Shown piece by piece: positions 1 through 12,913 of a DNA stretch of 64,000 nt (position 1 is its first letter; each line of letters opens with the position of its first letter). The stretch spans positions 8,788-72,787 of the forward strand of contig JTDE01000228.1 of the NCBI GenBank assembly GCA_014338405.1. Reading direction: 5' to 3'. The position numbers were made by a program, and so were the translations under genes. The notes below the pieces were generated by a model. It worked only from the letters and a program-made list of their open reading frames with translations, made no database searches and had not been told where the DNA came from. The stretch is from Paragonimus skrjabini miyazakii (taxonomy: Eukaryota > Platyhelminthes > Trematoda > Plagiorchiida > Troglotrematidae).

Positions 1-1379
1 TCAAAGTTTACAGGTCGGACATGTGAAAGCAGCAGTTTCTTCAAAGTTTCGTAGGGAAGAGAAACTGGTGAACCAGGAAGTGACAAGTTTTTCACCAAGC
101 TTTACGCATCTTTGCTAATTACGGTGAGGAAGTGAGCGGCTTTCTTTTCCGCTCTTAGCTGTTTGAAGGTGAGACATTATATTTCGATGCGTTCGAAATA
201 GTCCTCGATTTCCTTCGGTGAATTATGAATATTGAGAATTTCAAGTGGACAAGAAACCATCGTAGAAACTTACAGAAGTCTACGACGCCAATTTTGATGG
301 TTCCAGGAATACAGAAATGCAGTAGTTAAATTAGCTCAACCCCAGAGCTTGCTTCGACGCAATAGTAATAACAACCGAACTAGGCAAAGCAATTAATTTA
401 TCCCTTGAGCGCAATTGAACAACTTATTGTCAATAATGTAATAAAACAACAGCAATTAGAGATAGGTTCAGTGACAATCACCACACTGATTAGCCAATAG
501 CAGCTCGTCCATTGTGTCTTGCGTTCCTCAAGAATAGGACGACTTCAACCGTCCTCCGTTTGAATGTTCACTACAGGATTTGACACAGCGATATCCTCAA
601 GAGGCTTCAAAATCCCAGGAGTGATGACATTAGGCCCCCTTTGCTACTCATATCCAGCTTGCATGACCCGTCCAACCTAGTATAAGCCCCTCATTTCGGT
701 TTCTGCTCATAGCTATCCACAAATGTCTACTTCAGAACACTCGGTGGCAACCATGTGCAACAGCTCAACGAACCTACGGAATATATTTACCTTCCTCCGG
801 TTTCAAAGAATTCACAATGTCCTCTGAATACCGAGTGTTGGCTTTTTAATCCGTACATAGGTTAAATAAGCCCGAGGTTGTTTTTGGGGTTCTCTTCGAC
901 TTCAAACCATATTGTTCACATTGCTCACATGTGTTGTCAGTGCTTCCTTTGTTGCCATGACATCGTATCACACCACAAAGTTTCCGTTGCACAGTTGTGT
1001 TGTGCCAACCCTACCACACGACCTTGGAGTTTGCACGTTGCGGACACCCTTCTCAGGGGTGCACAGTTTGCTGCCAGGTAACTCAGTATACCTTCAATTC
1101 TGATCCATGGCAGAATTACACCATCAGCTTTTTGATATGCCAGCCACTAATACCGCCGCTCTATTTCTTGCCAGCTCCATGCTAATTCCCCCGAACGGCA
1201 TAAATAACTTACTAGGATATGCGACGTGCACGGTCTCACACTACAGGTGAATGATACGATGATACTTCTGCATGAAAGTAGTCGGTAGCTTCAAATTTCG
1301 AATGCCACTTTTCGTGATGCTAACTCCAGGGTTCGTACACCCAAGGTTTCCCCAGCCTTATATTAACACGGATCGGAAG
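1..1379. other. No recognisable gene
   Basis: I see no convincing exon, RNA gene or mobile element here. Only short open frames (under 70 codons) occur, and none carries a family motif. Confidence 0.5.
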
Positions 1380-1848
1380 TCACAGTGAGAAGACGGTGAA
1401 TCTGCAAACAGACTTTATTTATTTATTTACTCACCGTACACAAGCGGACTTCAACGCAACGAATAAGGGCACTAGGGAGTTGGACGTGAGAGAACCTTCA
1501 GCACAACCGCACGGCAGCCGCCAGAGAGGATGACTGTCAACGGAAATTCCAGTTGACCTTCAGGATTCAAACAAGTGTCAGCCTGGTTGGGCGGCGTTCC
1601 AAACGGCAGTAGCTAAAACATTGTTATCCTAGTGAATGTAGCCTACAATGGTAGAGATGGCGCATGTTCCTAATACGCTTACAAGTAAAGCTGCGATAAC
1701 TACGCCAACACACTAACTTTGATGCTAGTGGTCTGTAGTAAATTTACATTCACGAGGTAATGTGGGCCAGGGCGGTGGTACTGGCGAGGCAACTCTCACG
1801 CCGCGGGGAGTTTAGGATTTTGGGGACGTCGAAGGTGATCTCACAACA
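1380..1848 (-). repeat. Probable 3' LTR of the gypsy remnant
   Basis: On the minus strand a G-run (polypurine tract at 1852-1860) is followed at once by TGTTGTGAGATC, a typical LTR start beginning with TG. It lies about 380 bp downstream of the integrase frame, where a 3' LTR should be. Near the far end are overlapping AATAAA signals (about 1410-1422), as expected for the R region. The distal boundary is not certain: I found no clean CA end and no target duplication, and the 5' LTR is not in view. The length of about 470 bp is therefore an estimate. Confidence 0.45.
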
Positions 1849-1851
1849 TCA

Positions 1852-1860
1852 CCCCCCCTA
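1852..1860 (-). promoter_or_regulatory. Polypurine tract of the gypsy element
   Basis: Minus-strand TAGGGGGGG directly precedes the proposed LTR start. In LTR retrotransposons this tract primes plus-strand DNA synthesis. The same layout, a G-run followed by TG and a few bases and then TGT, occurs at the 3' LTR of the small LTR element at 13.4 kb, which supports both readings. Confidence 0.5.
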
Positions 1861-2230
1861 GAAGGGTGACTAACATAGGAGGCCTTCTACCTATGAATTT
1901 TAATCCTGGACAACAGCTGCTGTCTTTCTGGCCAGCCGCGCGCAAGCCACCCAACCAGAAAACGCCTCCTGAGGATGTGACAGGGGGTGCGATTTCCTCA
2001 CTGCGCAGGCACAGAAAGCTACGGCGTTCAAGACTTTCTCCTTGGGCCCAGCAGCTGTTGCTATGCTTCGCGTTAGACCTAGAAATAAGGAAAGGTGAAG
2101 TACCTGAACGTTAAAGAGAAAAGCAGATACCCACCGTAACGCGTGTACTGCAGTGCATGAGGATATTTACAGTTATGTGCAGGTATCTTCTGTGCAAAAT
2201 GAGCTGGGGAATTCTACCTACGAAAAACTG
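1861..2230 (-). other. Spacer between gypsy pol and its polypurine tract
   Basis: About 370 bp between the end of the integrase reading frame and the polypurine tract. Short frames on both strands show no motif. It most likely represents the decayed C-terminal tail and 3' untranslated part of the element. Confidence 0.4.
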
Positions 2231-3625
2231 TTAGTTGCTGATCGACAAAAGCATGAAGTACACATAATCAATTATCAGCTGTACAATAAATGCGAGGGAG
2301 AAAAGCAAACTACTCGAGATAGCGCGCAGGAAAATGGATGCGCCTCCCTGAACGCGTTGTAGGTGGAGGAGGGAGTTCATCAAGAGTAGATGCTGAGGGC
2401 AATGCTGTGCTACGTCGGGAGTTGAAGTAGGTGGAGACGGCTCGAACGATACTTGTGTTGTCACACTAGGGGGTAAGTCGGTGAAAGCGGGGTTAGGGCG
2501 GTCAATCGAGACCGTAAGGTGCTGACCGAAACTGTCGTTCACACAAGTTTTTGAAGACCGTTTAATGACACGAAAAGGTCCTTTATACGGTTGTTGTAGC
2601 GGTTTCTCGACAGAGTCTGTTCGCAGAAACACGAACTCACAAGTGCTGAGTTCTTTAGGAACATAAGACGAGAGCTGTTGAACACGTGTAGCACTTGCTT
2701 GTAGTGACCGCATGTAGTTGGCTAGTTGGTTAGCATAGTCTTGAGTGTCAACAGCAGCTTAGCTTGACGATTGGAAGAAAGCAGCTGGAAGGCTTAAAGG
2801 ACGACCACAGACGAGCGACGCTGGGGTCGTACTGTCATCCTTGACACAATTGCGAATATCAAGTAGAACTAGGGGTAATGCTTCCGTCTAATCCATCCGC
2901 TCGTGAGCGCGTAATGAAGCCTTGAGCTGACGTTGGAAACGTTCTACGAGTCCATTCGCTTGTGGGTGATATGCTGTGGTGCGTGCTCGATGCACGCCTA
3001 ACAGCTTGGTCAGTTGTGAAAATAAAGCTGATTCGAATTGCGTACCGCGATCAGTTGTAATCGTCGACGGACAACGTGCGATCCAATGTTCAACAAAGGC
3101 GCGAGCGACAGATATTGTTGATGGATCTGACAACTGTATTGCTTCTGGCCAGCGAGTGAACTAGTCGATACACGCGAGCAGGTAAGTGTAGCCTCGCGAA
3201 GGTGGACGTGGCCCGACGAGGTCCAGGTGGACATGTTCAAAACGATCGTCGGGTGTTGGAAAAGATCTCAGCGGGCTGTTAGTGTGTCGGTTGACTTTGG
3301 AACGTTGACATGCAATGCAGCAACGGGTCAAATGCCGTACGTCCCGATTCATGTTAGGCCAGACGAATCGATCCGCAATCAGCCCTAGTGATGCGCGTAT
3401 TCCTGGATTTGACAGGTTATGCAACGCTTCAAAAACTGACCTTCGTAACGAATGTGGCACGACTGGCCTGGGGTATCCCAGCGTATTGTCACACACTCTG
3501 GCATTTGGTGCATCAGAGTCCGATCCTCTCTTCGTTTGTTCACCTGATCCACATGCTGTACTGGAGATTCTGTGTAGGAGACTGACGAATTCACTGCCAG
3601 ATAAACCAAATGGAGCGCGCCACAT
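2231..3625 (-). pseudogene. Ty3/gypsy (CsRn1-like) integrase remnant, three in-frame stops
   Basis: A single minus-strand frame runs through the whole integrase of a gypsy-type retrotransposon. In order: a zinc-binding region (HNLSNPG, then CCIACQRSK), the catalytic core with HLDLVGP, TTDRG and NGLVERF, which gives the D, D-35-E triad, and a C-terminal domain with KGPFRVI (the GPF/Y module). The frame is interrupted by stop codons at 3161-3163, 2888-2890 and 2759-2761 but has no frameshift. The second zinc-ligand histidine, usually HNLSHPG, is Asn here, and the segment before TTDRG looks a few residues short. The enzyme would insert element cDNA into the host genome; this copy is dead. Protease, reverse transcriptase and RNase H are not seen upstream, so the copy is truncated or decayed there. 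The family is confident; the CsRn1 subgroup is inferred from wording typical of fluke elements. Confidence 0.85.
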
Positions 3626-5371
3626 CTCTCAAGCCACTCCTGGCGCGTCGAAACCTCCTAGGAAATGGATGTTTTGTGAGCAGTCACTTAACAAACAACT
3701 TAATAAATGGCCGTACATCTTTCAGTTAGTCGAGGCAGCGCGCCTCTAAACGCACATCATGAAAAGACTCACTTTGAGCAAACCAGCAGTTAAACGTTTT
3801 CCAGGTTCAACTTCGTCTGCTGCAGTTGGTCGTAGTATTGCACCACTAGTGGCAATGCTTAATAGCCCAGCCTGCCATCTTGCTTATCCGCCCAGTACAT
3901 CAATTTTTCAAGGGGTAGAGATTATACACCGATACCTCTTAATGTAAACACTTCTCACTAGTGACAACGGAACACTCATTGGCATGCTTCCAGAGCAGTT
4001 CCTTTCAGATTTTCCATATGGTGCTAACGTTAGCATGCAGTACGCTCAAAGTTTCCTTCCGATCATCTCGATGCACCCTTGCTGAGATGCAGAGCGAACT
4101 GCTGCTCATGTGTTATACTCGAACCGCTCTCAGACTTCTTGTTCAGGGAGGGATAACCCATGGCTTCTATATTCAAGTAGACAAGTTTAGGATCACTTAA
4201 CTGTGTAACTTTAACAATGAGAATATGCACGTAACACTTCGGGATAACTGTCACTGTTGCAGGTAACTCGGCCAATTGCATACATGGGTGTGGACAGTTT
4301 TGGAACCACCACTCTACTTCGGTGAATCCCCTTCCGGGAGTTCCCCTAAAGCTTCACCGTCTAGGAGTGTCATACTGCAGCATCATGACTCTGCCCGAAA
4401 GGTCGGGTTAGATCCTACCTGCCACTGCCAGGAGTGCCTCTGAATGATGAATTCATCCACTGTGGTTCACAACGGATTTGGATCACTCACGGTAACTCCT
4501 TGCCAGTTACACAACTTCGGCAAACGCTGGATAGCCAAATGCTCTAATATTAAGTTATGTCCTGTGAAATTCTCAACAATATCTCACCGTCTTATTTTCA
4601 GTTTTGTAATTGTCAACTGAATGTTTGTGGCTGTTTCAGATGTCCACATTTCTATTCCTATCAAAATCCGATTACCTTTTATCACAAGCTTTATAGTAAT
4701 CCTGGTTAACATTCCCCCCTTATAATACCTCCCTTCAGATATGCTCATATGTCTGTCGACCGTCTTGCAAACAACTTCGAGTAACTCCTTCAGTTTCTAG
4801 AGTGCCCTACTGCTTACTTCTGAGAATACAAAACTGGTTATCCTTCCGGATGCTAACTGCATTTACTATGATGACCATGTTCAGATTGTGTGATCCGCCT
4901 TGTGGCAGTAATCTTATTTCTGTGTGTAACATTGGTAGGTGAATGATCGCCGCCTATGATGTTAGTTACGGCCTCAGCCACTATCGTACGCCTTCTAACT
5001 GTCCCAATATCTGACAACCTTCCCGCTGTTAACCACCCTCCGATTAACTATATACTTTCGCCTCGTTCAAATCCCTTTGTGACTAACACAATATTTTAAA
5101 ACTCAACGGCAAGTAAAGGAGAGAAGTTCACTAATGCATCAGCTGAGACTGCAATCAGTGATGCACTCCGTTCCACTGTCCAATGCCATGACACCTTGTT
5201 GACCACCAACAACCGCCTCTCTCTTCGACCACCTCCAACTAATTTGATACTTAAAATGCTAGCCAGACTATTCTGATGCAGTGCTGTGTTAGATAGGGTG
5301 CTTATTGCAGTGTAACCGTGTAAATCGTCCACTACAGTATGTAAGTCATCCGGCGTGAAAGAAACAACATG
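3626..5371. other. No recognisable gene
   Basis: The 5' parts of the gypsy element (reverse transcriptase, RNase H) would be expected on the minus strand here but cannot be read. Short frames on both strands carry no motif. The segment near 4,300-4,500 is richer in GC and may be an old repeat, but I cannot name it. Confidence 0.4.
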
Positions 5372-5673
5372 ATCTGTTGGAACTGGTCCAACAGATTAAT
5401 ACCCAGTCTGTTGTCACTACCGAAAACCAATCGACAATGAAAAGTAAGGACTCAGCGCGTTGACCCTTGTGTATTAGTATCGACCCTGGAAAATAGAGTA
5501 CAGAGAAAGCACGTCAAGCTAGCGGGGCACGGAGCGAGTTGTGTTTGTAGCCCCGGGACGGATGTTACAAATGGAATAGCTTGACTAAAACAAAAGTAGG
5601 CAAAAAGCCAAGATCATAAAAAATGTACAAGTTAATGCGACTATCAAAAATATCATTTATTATAGTCGCTACA
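5372..5673 (+). repeat. Interspersed repeat, copy A (inverted partner at 58.9 kb)
   Basis: This segment matches the reverse complement of 58,882-59,181 at roughly nine bases in ten over the best 240 bp, with weaker similarity out to about 300 bp. One end carries a perfect 10 bp stem with a 5-base loop (5372-5396: ATCTGTTGGA, loop ACTGG, TCCAACAGAT). I find no long ORF, no A-tail and no clear target duplication. The family is not recognised; a SINE-like, MITE-like or LINE 3' end fragment are all possible. Confidence 0.75.
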
Positions 5674-8600
5674 GATCAAATAAAGTTGTTATGTTTATTA
5701 CAACAGAATATGCGGAACATTAAACTACAAGACAAACACATCCATATATGGTGCTTATTAACAGCATATACAGCGAAGCTGTTTTATGCAGTTTGTTATA
5801 TGCAGAATAGAAACACTTATCATGACCACAATGCTCAGCTACTTTTATTTCATAATCCAGGTAACACCTACCTTTCTTGCAATGACTCTAAACCACAACA
5901 TGAATGGCAGGCTTATCAACGTCTCACTAGGAAATGACTATATGTCACTATTCTTAGGTAAAATGGTTTGTGTGTTAACTAGAAATACGCAATAGCAAAC
6001 GAAAGTATACATAGCTCACGCCCAGAACTAGCTTCCACGTTGCAGTAACAACGCAGCATGTTGGTCAGCGAAAACGTAATGTAATCAGTATCATGTACAA
6101 CGTAATTATTCAGGATGTAAGACTACAACAACGCACAATGTTCCGTTGTGAATGGCAGACGTTACAGTTAAGTATGCGGCACTGACAAACCGACTAAGAT
6201 ACGGCCGAATGATAAACGCCGGTTACCGATTCACAAGCGCCTGGCCTGAGCCTTGGATCGTCAATCTATATTCCTGTTAACTGTTCCTTGTGAAAATTTC
6301 TTAACAGTCAACAGGATAAACAGGATATCTTACAAGCCACCTCAGAACTGAGAGCGAGTTTGACCCAGGGGTACAATTCTACACTGCCCAGATGCAAACT
6401 CAAAACGAAACGACTAGGTCGGAAATTCTCGGTCTATGTGTTGTAGATCAGACCTAAGATTTGGCATATTTCCACGCAGTAGTTATCACGTAGAACAGTA
6501 AACTGTCACAAATAATGCAAAATCAACATGATGACAATTCTTGGGGAAATATTTGAAAACGACAGTTTCGCAGATGTCAAAAAGCCGAGGTTCACTTCGC
6601 TTCGTAAAGTGGTTACCTATAACTACCTATAGTTAAAACTGACAAAGGAAATTAGCATGACCTTGAACGATGCAGATTCATTCCGGAGACGACTCAAGGA
6701 GGAACACGCAACGTTCAATAGATGTTTGGGAGTGTTGCGGGAATTTCTACAAATAACCAGCACCAACTTGTTTAATAGTAGTCCGCAGGCAGCGATAGAT
6801 ATAAAAGGATATGGGGGAGAAGGTTGCGCTGGTAACATCACAATCAACGTTCAGGTTGATACGGCTGTTCATACGTTTGCCACAAGCAAGCTGAAACTGT
6901 CTTTATTCGAATGCAGTACCTGTTTGTGTGGTCACCGTGATCAAACGCCCCCTCAAAAACTGCCCTCCTCTCGACATAATAAACAACATCACGTTCTTTT
7001 ACGGGGTCACGCACGGTGCGATTTCTTCAGTGAGCTTTGTTTATTTTGTGCGGTTGGTACTGCCGTTCGTTCAGCGAAATCCGTTGAATTTTATTTTTGA
7101 TAGAGCTTCTGTGGATGGATGACCAAACCACGTATGTATGTACGATGTGTATGTGCGTGCAGATCCATTGGTTCTCACACAAAACAATGTACACGTTTGC
7201 AAACACTTACGCACACGTATTGATGCACAGTTGTGTGAACTATGTGTAGCGACCGTGCGTATGCAAGCCTATACTTTCACGTATAACAAAGTGTATACAC
7301 ATACATTAATGATTTGGAAGGCATATATATAAGTAATTATGCACAGAAAAGTTTTCACTGCGCATTTGAAAAGTCGCGGCAAGTGTAGATCAAAAGGATG
7401 CTTTAATCCTCACCGAGCTAAGATTAATCACTGTGTGATTGCATATTGCAGCATCTTCGTTATATTTGTTGAAAGATGTAAAGCAATAATGTGGTAGAAG
7501 CATAACAAGCCACTATACTTCCCCTTTTCCCAGCTGACGATACCCGATAGTTTATGCCCATCAAGTTCGACCCCCAAGCTAGTTATTCAGCACTTGGAAC
7601 ATTTCCCTGCAAACGTCGAAGCCATCTTACTGTTTTTTTTTCGCTACGGTGCACGGTGCTGTGTGAGAAGCAGATGGTGCTACTTAGAAGATATATGCCC
7701 TCTGATTTTCCCAAACGGCTGAAAGAGATAACGACGGTTTGCTGCTTATCAGGTTCAGTCAGTTTTCAGTTAATCGGAGATAAACCTGACCTTTGGAGCG
7801 GAGTTCAAGAAGGCTAGAGCCTCAACTAGACCCGATTGAGATTTCACGATCACTGAATTGATTTTACGCGCCAGTGACTGCTTGAAGCTGGTATCCATCA
7901 CGATCGTTTAGACAAGTGTAGAAGATATTCTAATGTACCTGTATTTATCGGTGGCTTTGGTCTGCTTCAGCGCATGATAGTGGCCACCGCACGTTCCCTT
8001 CATGCCACATCCCCGAGGCATGCGCAATCCTCCAATCATCGGCAGGCCAAAACATTTGAGGTACCGATTCAAAATGCGGACATCTGTAAACCACGCAACA
8101 ATGTCTGGTGGTATTGTCTTTACTGCGAATACACGCGACAGGAAGCACACAGAACCGTCAAATTCCAGTGTTTGCTTCACCTGAACTGAAAACAGTGGAC
8201 TAGTGCGAACCTAACGCTAGCCTTGACGCGACCAACGCGTTGGCGACTAATGTTAATCTGCAAAGTCAGGCGGTCCCTGTCTCCAAGCGTGTACTTTTCA
8301 TGTACATTTTGTGGGCAGTCGTGCAGTTCAGTGTGCATTAACGAGCCCTTGAGAGGTGCTTTCTTAATGGGGCAGTCTTGAAGTGATACGTGCAGTTCTT
8401 GAGGTTAAAGACAACTCAAGAACCATTGGTTTCAATAACGTGATACGCTGCTTCAGATCAAAGGCCGTGAAGGACTTCGCTTAAATAAATGAAAATCTCA
8501 CTGCGTCAAGAATAGATGAGGCTGTTACAGTGGTATTAACTATAAAAACTGAATGATATGCTGTTCGCAAAACTCACATGAACCAAGCAGACCGCGCATC

Positions 8601-11600
8601 GCCTAAACAAATGGGATTGGGTACAACATGTCCTCCGCTACTTGGTCACCTTCGTTCCCATTGAGTTAGAAGCAATAAAACCAAAATAACTTTATAACCT
8701 AGGGTGGCGGGGTTGGTACCGGAGGAAACGCCAACAGTGCTGATGCCAAGTCCTCTCACTCAGTGTAAAAAATTCTTATAGGGCGGCCGAATGTCTGATG
8801 ACTGTCCCATGACTGTTCTGCTGGACGACGGTGAAAAATGTTCTTTATACGCTCAGTCGTTTGGTTCACTGTTACAACTCTATAAAATATGAAGTGTGAT
8901 AAACGATCACCGACGAGCGTCCGCTTCTTCTGTGATAGCTCTTTTGCCCTCAAGCAGATTATGTGTTAGCCTAGTTAAAGTTAATTATGTAACTCGTTAG
9001 CGCGAAATCCGATCAAATCTACACTTTTCATGGCCGCGAAAGAAAAAGGTGATTTCTTGCACGCTAAGAGTTTCAGTCGTTAACCCAAAAAAGGTGACTT
9101 CGGAAAAGTTGTCCGTTAAAACGTGCGTATGGGCGAACTGTTACACTCCGTGTGCCTTTGACTGGACGCGACACAATTTACACTTGCTGAAAGTTTCCTG
9201 AAAATTTCTGACGACTTCCCGATTGAGTTTTCAACGACTTCTGTCGAGGATGTTGAAACCCTGGGCAAAACTTGTAAGGGCTCAGCTTATATTAAAGTTG
9301 GTATCTTTTTACCTAAACTAGCTTACCTTCAAACTGATTCTGTCGACAAAATCGGGAAAAGAACAATAAGAAACTGCAATAAACAATGAATACGCTGGTA
9401 ACTGACGAGCTGGCGAACAACCTCACATGGATGGACGTCATCAGCGGGTTCATGTTTTCGCCCAAATCCCTGTAGAGGTTTGTCGTTGGTAAGGTTATTA
9501 GCAGACTAAAAGTTGAATTGCACCAGATTTCGCGATGCTTCATACTTCTCAATTTTTCGAACAAAGCCGTAACACAGAAACCACAAAGGTGGTTCCAGGA
9601 AGCCACAGGAAGATATGCGTGGCTGTCGGCTAACATATCACACCGGCAAACAGATGCGCAGAGCGACGAAACGGAACATCCTTAATCATGCGATTAGGGT
9701 TGTACATTTTTCGATGGGAATCTATTTTCACAAGAAGTATCATATTTTTTGCGTGGGACGGTTTTCCGTTATTTTGCGTCAAGTCGGGAGATTGCTATGT
9801 TGGTGATAGCGTAAAAAGCAACTTGTAAGTATAATCGCCGAATTACGTGTGGAGTCGGGAAATTCTGTTCAGGCCGTTCTAAGGAAACATTGTCTACGAT
9901 CGTCCCGTGCATGACCGGGGATTCTCGTAGGACACTCGTAGGGCACTCACATGACACTCATAGGACGGTCGTACAGGCTGGGTTATAATTTCTCGGCATA
10001 TCCCACGATAGATAATGATGCGACAGTATAACCTCCGCCTAAAACTAATGGCGCATCAAGAGTTTACCAAACAGCAGGCTTCCTGGGGCATGAAGATCGG
10101 CAAATAAAAAAATCAAACTAGTGCTTAACATAACTGGAACATCTTAGGTGAAAATTACAGTATTCAGCACATCTTTATTGAAACGGTAGAAGTACGTTAT
10201 ATCACCTCTTTATTCAGTGTCGTGACATGTTATGAACAAAAATTATCCGCAATACAACACAAAAGCAATAACGCGAAAACTAACCAACCTCAGTTGGGGG
10301 ACTCACGCACTCAATCGTAATTCATTGTGCACCGGAAGGAATGTCCGCGTACCAAAATGGATAGTACGATAGTTAGCCATGGCAGTGGTGAGTTGGAAAC
10401 CGTATTCAGGACCGCAAAGTTGAGCACACAAATTCGTATGAAGGTTTATTTCAGCAACACATGCAAAAGCAGGAACACGACAACGTGATGTGATGTAGTG
10501 TACAGTTAGGTAAAATCGAACATCTTGCAATATTCTGTTGCTCTCTTCCGCTGGTGCTTTTTATGCTTTGTTTAAATACGTGCCCTTCGCAAAACTGTGA
10601 AGGGGGAGTGAAAAAAACACGAGTTGTCAGCAGCGTAATTTGATTGGCATTGTTGCTGTTACACATGTGAAAAGCGACTGACACATAACTATCGAACTAG
10701 CTTGAAAAAATAAAATCTGCACCCAAATGGAAACCACCTATCGGCGAATCAAATATATCTACTGCAGTGGAATATACTCAACGGCAAAATTAATCCCACG
10801 AAAATGTTTCATTCACTGAACTTCCTGACCTTCGGTTGGTCGGCGAAGTTGAAAAGATTAGCCGACATTTGGCTTACTCCTGGCCGACTTGGCCAGGTCG
10901 GCCATATGTTTACTTGGATACTTCCTGGGTGTATGTCCCTACCAATATGACACAACTGAAGGATTAAAACAACCTCCGCGAATATGAATTCGGTTGGCAC
11001 GGGAGCAATTATGTGAAAATTCATGTTAAATACTGCTGTCATCAGGAGTACACGAACAGGAAACACCGTGATTATGTGGTCTAGTGCGTACCTGCATTAC
11101 CTGAACGCCTTTTACGGTATACCAGATGCGAAATAAGAGCAATAGTTAAGAGAGAGACCGAACGTATGTTATACGATAATTACAATAGGTCTCAATCAGT
11201 GCTAAACGACACTGATAGGTGAGGGTAGCTAGGAAGGTTAAGGATTCGACCGTCAAGCGCGCGAGCAAGCTGGAAGCGTGTATACGACGCCATTGGCGCG
11301 CATAGACCGACAAGCATGCGAAGAAACAAACACGACCGCATGCAGCAAGCGGACGGTGGACAAAGATTCTTAGGACCCTATGTACAATGTGAACTGAGAT
11401 TTTGTGAAGAATTTTGCACATCTTACAGCAGGCAGACCGGAGTTATTTCCAGGTCAATACAGTGGTATGTCAGTTATCAGTATACATGAGGAAACAGCTT
11501 TCGGTGCTCAAACACACCCCACTTCTGTGAAATGTTAGATGAAGAAGCTTTCAGTGATCGCACGTAGGTTTGATTCGAACGTGGTATTTTGTATAGAGTC

Positions 11601-11807
11601 AGTAGGTGGAACAGCTTACAGTGTTAAATTATTGCGGATGTTTGCGCTTGCAGTCTGGCCGAAGTTCATTTCATTCGTTGATTGTTTCAAGTCTACCTGC
11701 ACTGTCCAACTGATGTCTTTCTTGAAAAGTAGTTGTTGATACGTCGTTTCTGGTTTTGTCAGCATTGCGTAAACCTACTTACTTTTAGGGTATTCTTGTT
11801 CTGCACC
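5674..11807. other. No recognisable gene
   Basis: Six kilobases with scattered short open frames only. The longest (plus, 6657-7100, 147 codons) begins like a helical protein but has no motif, no support from its neighbours and a low-complexity C-terminal half, so I do not call it. A short AT run is at about 7,320-7,332. Nothing else stands out. Confidence 0.4.
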
Positions 11808-11880
11808 CCGTTAGTGCGGACAGGCGCATTACGCGTTGGATTGCCAATCTAAACGGGCTATGGCCTCAAGGACGAAAAAT
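11808..11880 (+). pseudogene. tRNA-like remnant (tRNA pseudogene or SINE head)
   Basis: The stretch has a box A-like GGCGCATTACGCG and a very good anticodon arm at 11836-11852 (TTGGA, loop TTGCCAA, TCTAA), which would present anticodon GCC. The box B region (GCCTCAAGGAC) is damaged, and the two halves of the acceptor stem do not pair. It is therefore a decayed tRNA copy or the head of a tRNA-derived SINE rather than a working tRNA gene. No SINE tail is visible. Confidence 0.4.
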
Positions 11881-12575
11881 GGCGCACGTTAAACCGATCC
11901 TGGCGATTTAACATAATCCATCCAGCAAAGCGTAAGTAACAGGTCCAATAACGCCAATTCAGACGGGCAGGTTAATGGGACTATCCTCCAAGTTCAAGAA
12001 AGGGGATCAAAATGAATGAAAGTTATGATTTTACTGGCAAAATAACAATAAAAGTGCTCTCTAAGCTTGAATGCGAATTAGCCGGATATTCACATTGTCC
12101 AACAGAGAAAGACCTTCACAATAAATCGAACAAAAAACGGTCTGCAAGTGACCACAGTCAACAGAAAATGAGCTCATTAAAACAATCCGGTATATATGAG
12201 AATGAGGGCGTGTCAAACAATATCTAGCAACAAAGTTTGTGAGGTTAAGCAGTGACGATTATAGAAAACGAAGAAAGCAAGCATTTTACAAGCGCAGTTA
12301 CGGTGCAAAATATACCCTGGTTTTCTAATGCACAAAGTAAAATGTAAAATGAAAACACATCCGGGACCGACTTTCTTTTACAAACAAACAACCCATGCTT
12401 CGATGAGCACAACGTTCCCTATCGTACCAAATACAACAAACGCACCGAACTAACCCCAACCAACGCAACCGTATCAGCAGTCATTCATGATGCTTACCCT
12501 CAAACTGACACTGCACTAGGGATCGGTTGTGGCGGGGGAATTTCTCATGCAGTTGCATTATCATTCGCCGTACAT
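11881..12575. other. No recognisable gene
   Basis: AT-rich spacer between two tRNA-like remnants. A 71-codon open frame at 12012-12227 is hydrophilic and has no motif. I see nothing that can be supported. Confidence 0.4.
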
Positions 12576-12645
12576 GGGCTTGGTGGCCTAGCTGGTAACA
12601 GCTTCGGCTGGCCACGAGAGAGGTTACCAGTTCGATCTTCCATTC
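12576..12645 (+). pseudogene. tRNA-like remnant, possible SINE head
   Basis: A tRNA-like order is visible: GTGGCCTAGCTGG resembles box A with a D arm, CGGCTGGCCACGAG resembles an anticodon arm, and GTTCGATCTTC (12630-12640) resembles box B. The stems pair poorly and the acceptor stem is absent, so this is not a functional tRNA. Flatworm tRNA-derived SINEs often begin with such a sequence, but no body or tail can be delimited here. Confidence 0.35.
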
Positions 12646-12909
12646 ACGTCACCTCTACTTGATGGATTTGAACGGGGTCAAAACCGGTAGTAGAATGTCG
12701 ATCTAAGGGTGAGCTTCTAGAAGCACTCTTGACTACGAACTTCTCAATCACATCGATTTTGCCACTCTGACCTTGTCGGCACAGGAATAAAAAGCCTAGG
12801 TAGACGAATCAACTAATAACAGCAATTCGCCTATCCCATAGTTAAATTTGCAAATGAAATGACCATAGTCACCAAAGCCTGAATATGACAGTGAAGAACA
12901 AAATAACGA
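12646..12909. other. Spacer before the TRIM-like element
   Basis: No motif seen. It is the left flank of the insertion starting at 12910. Confidence 0.4.
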
Positions 12910-12913
12910 ATAT

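Noticed and set aside
1866..2114. 82-codon open frame opposite the gypsy 3' region
   Set aside because: Antisense to the element's spacer and without a motif; a shadow frame.
6657..7100. 147-codon open frame with a plausible helical N-terminus
   Set aside because: No family motif, no splice or promoter context, and a low-complexity second half; length is compatible with chance.
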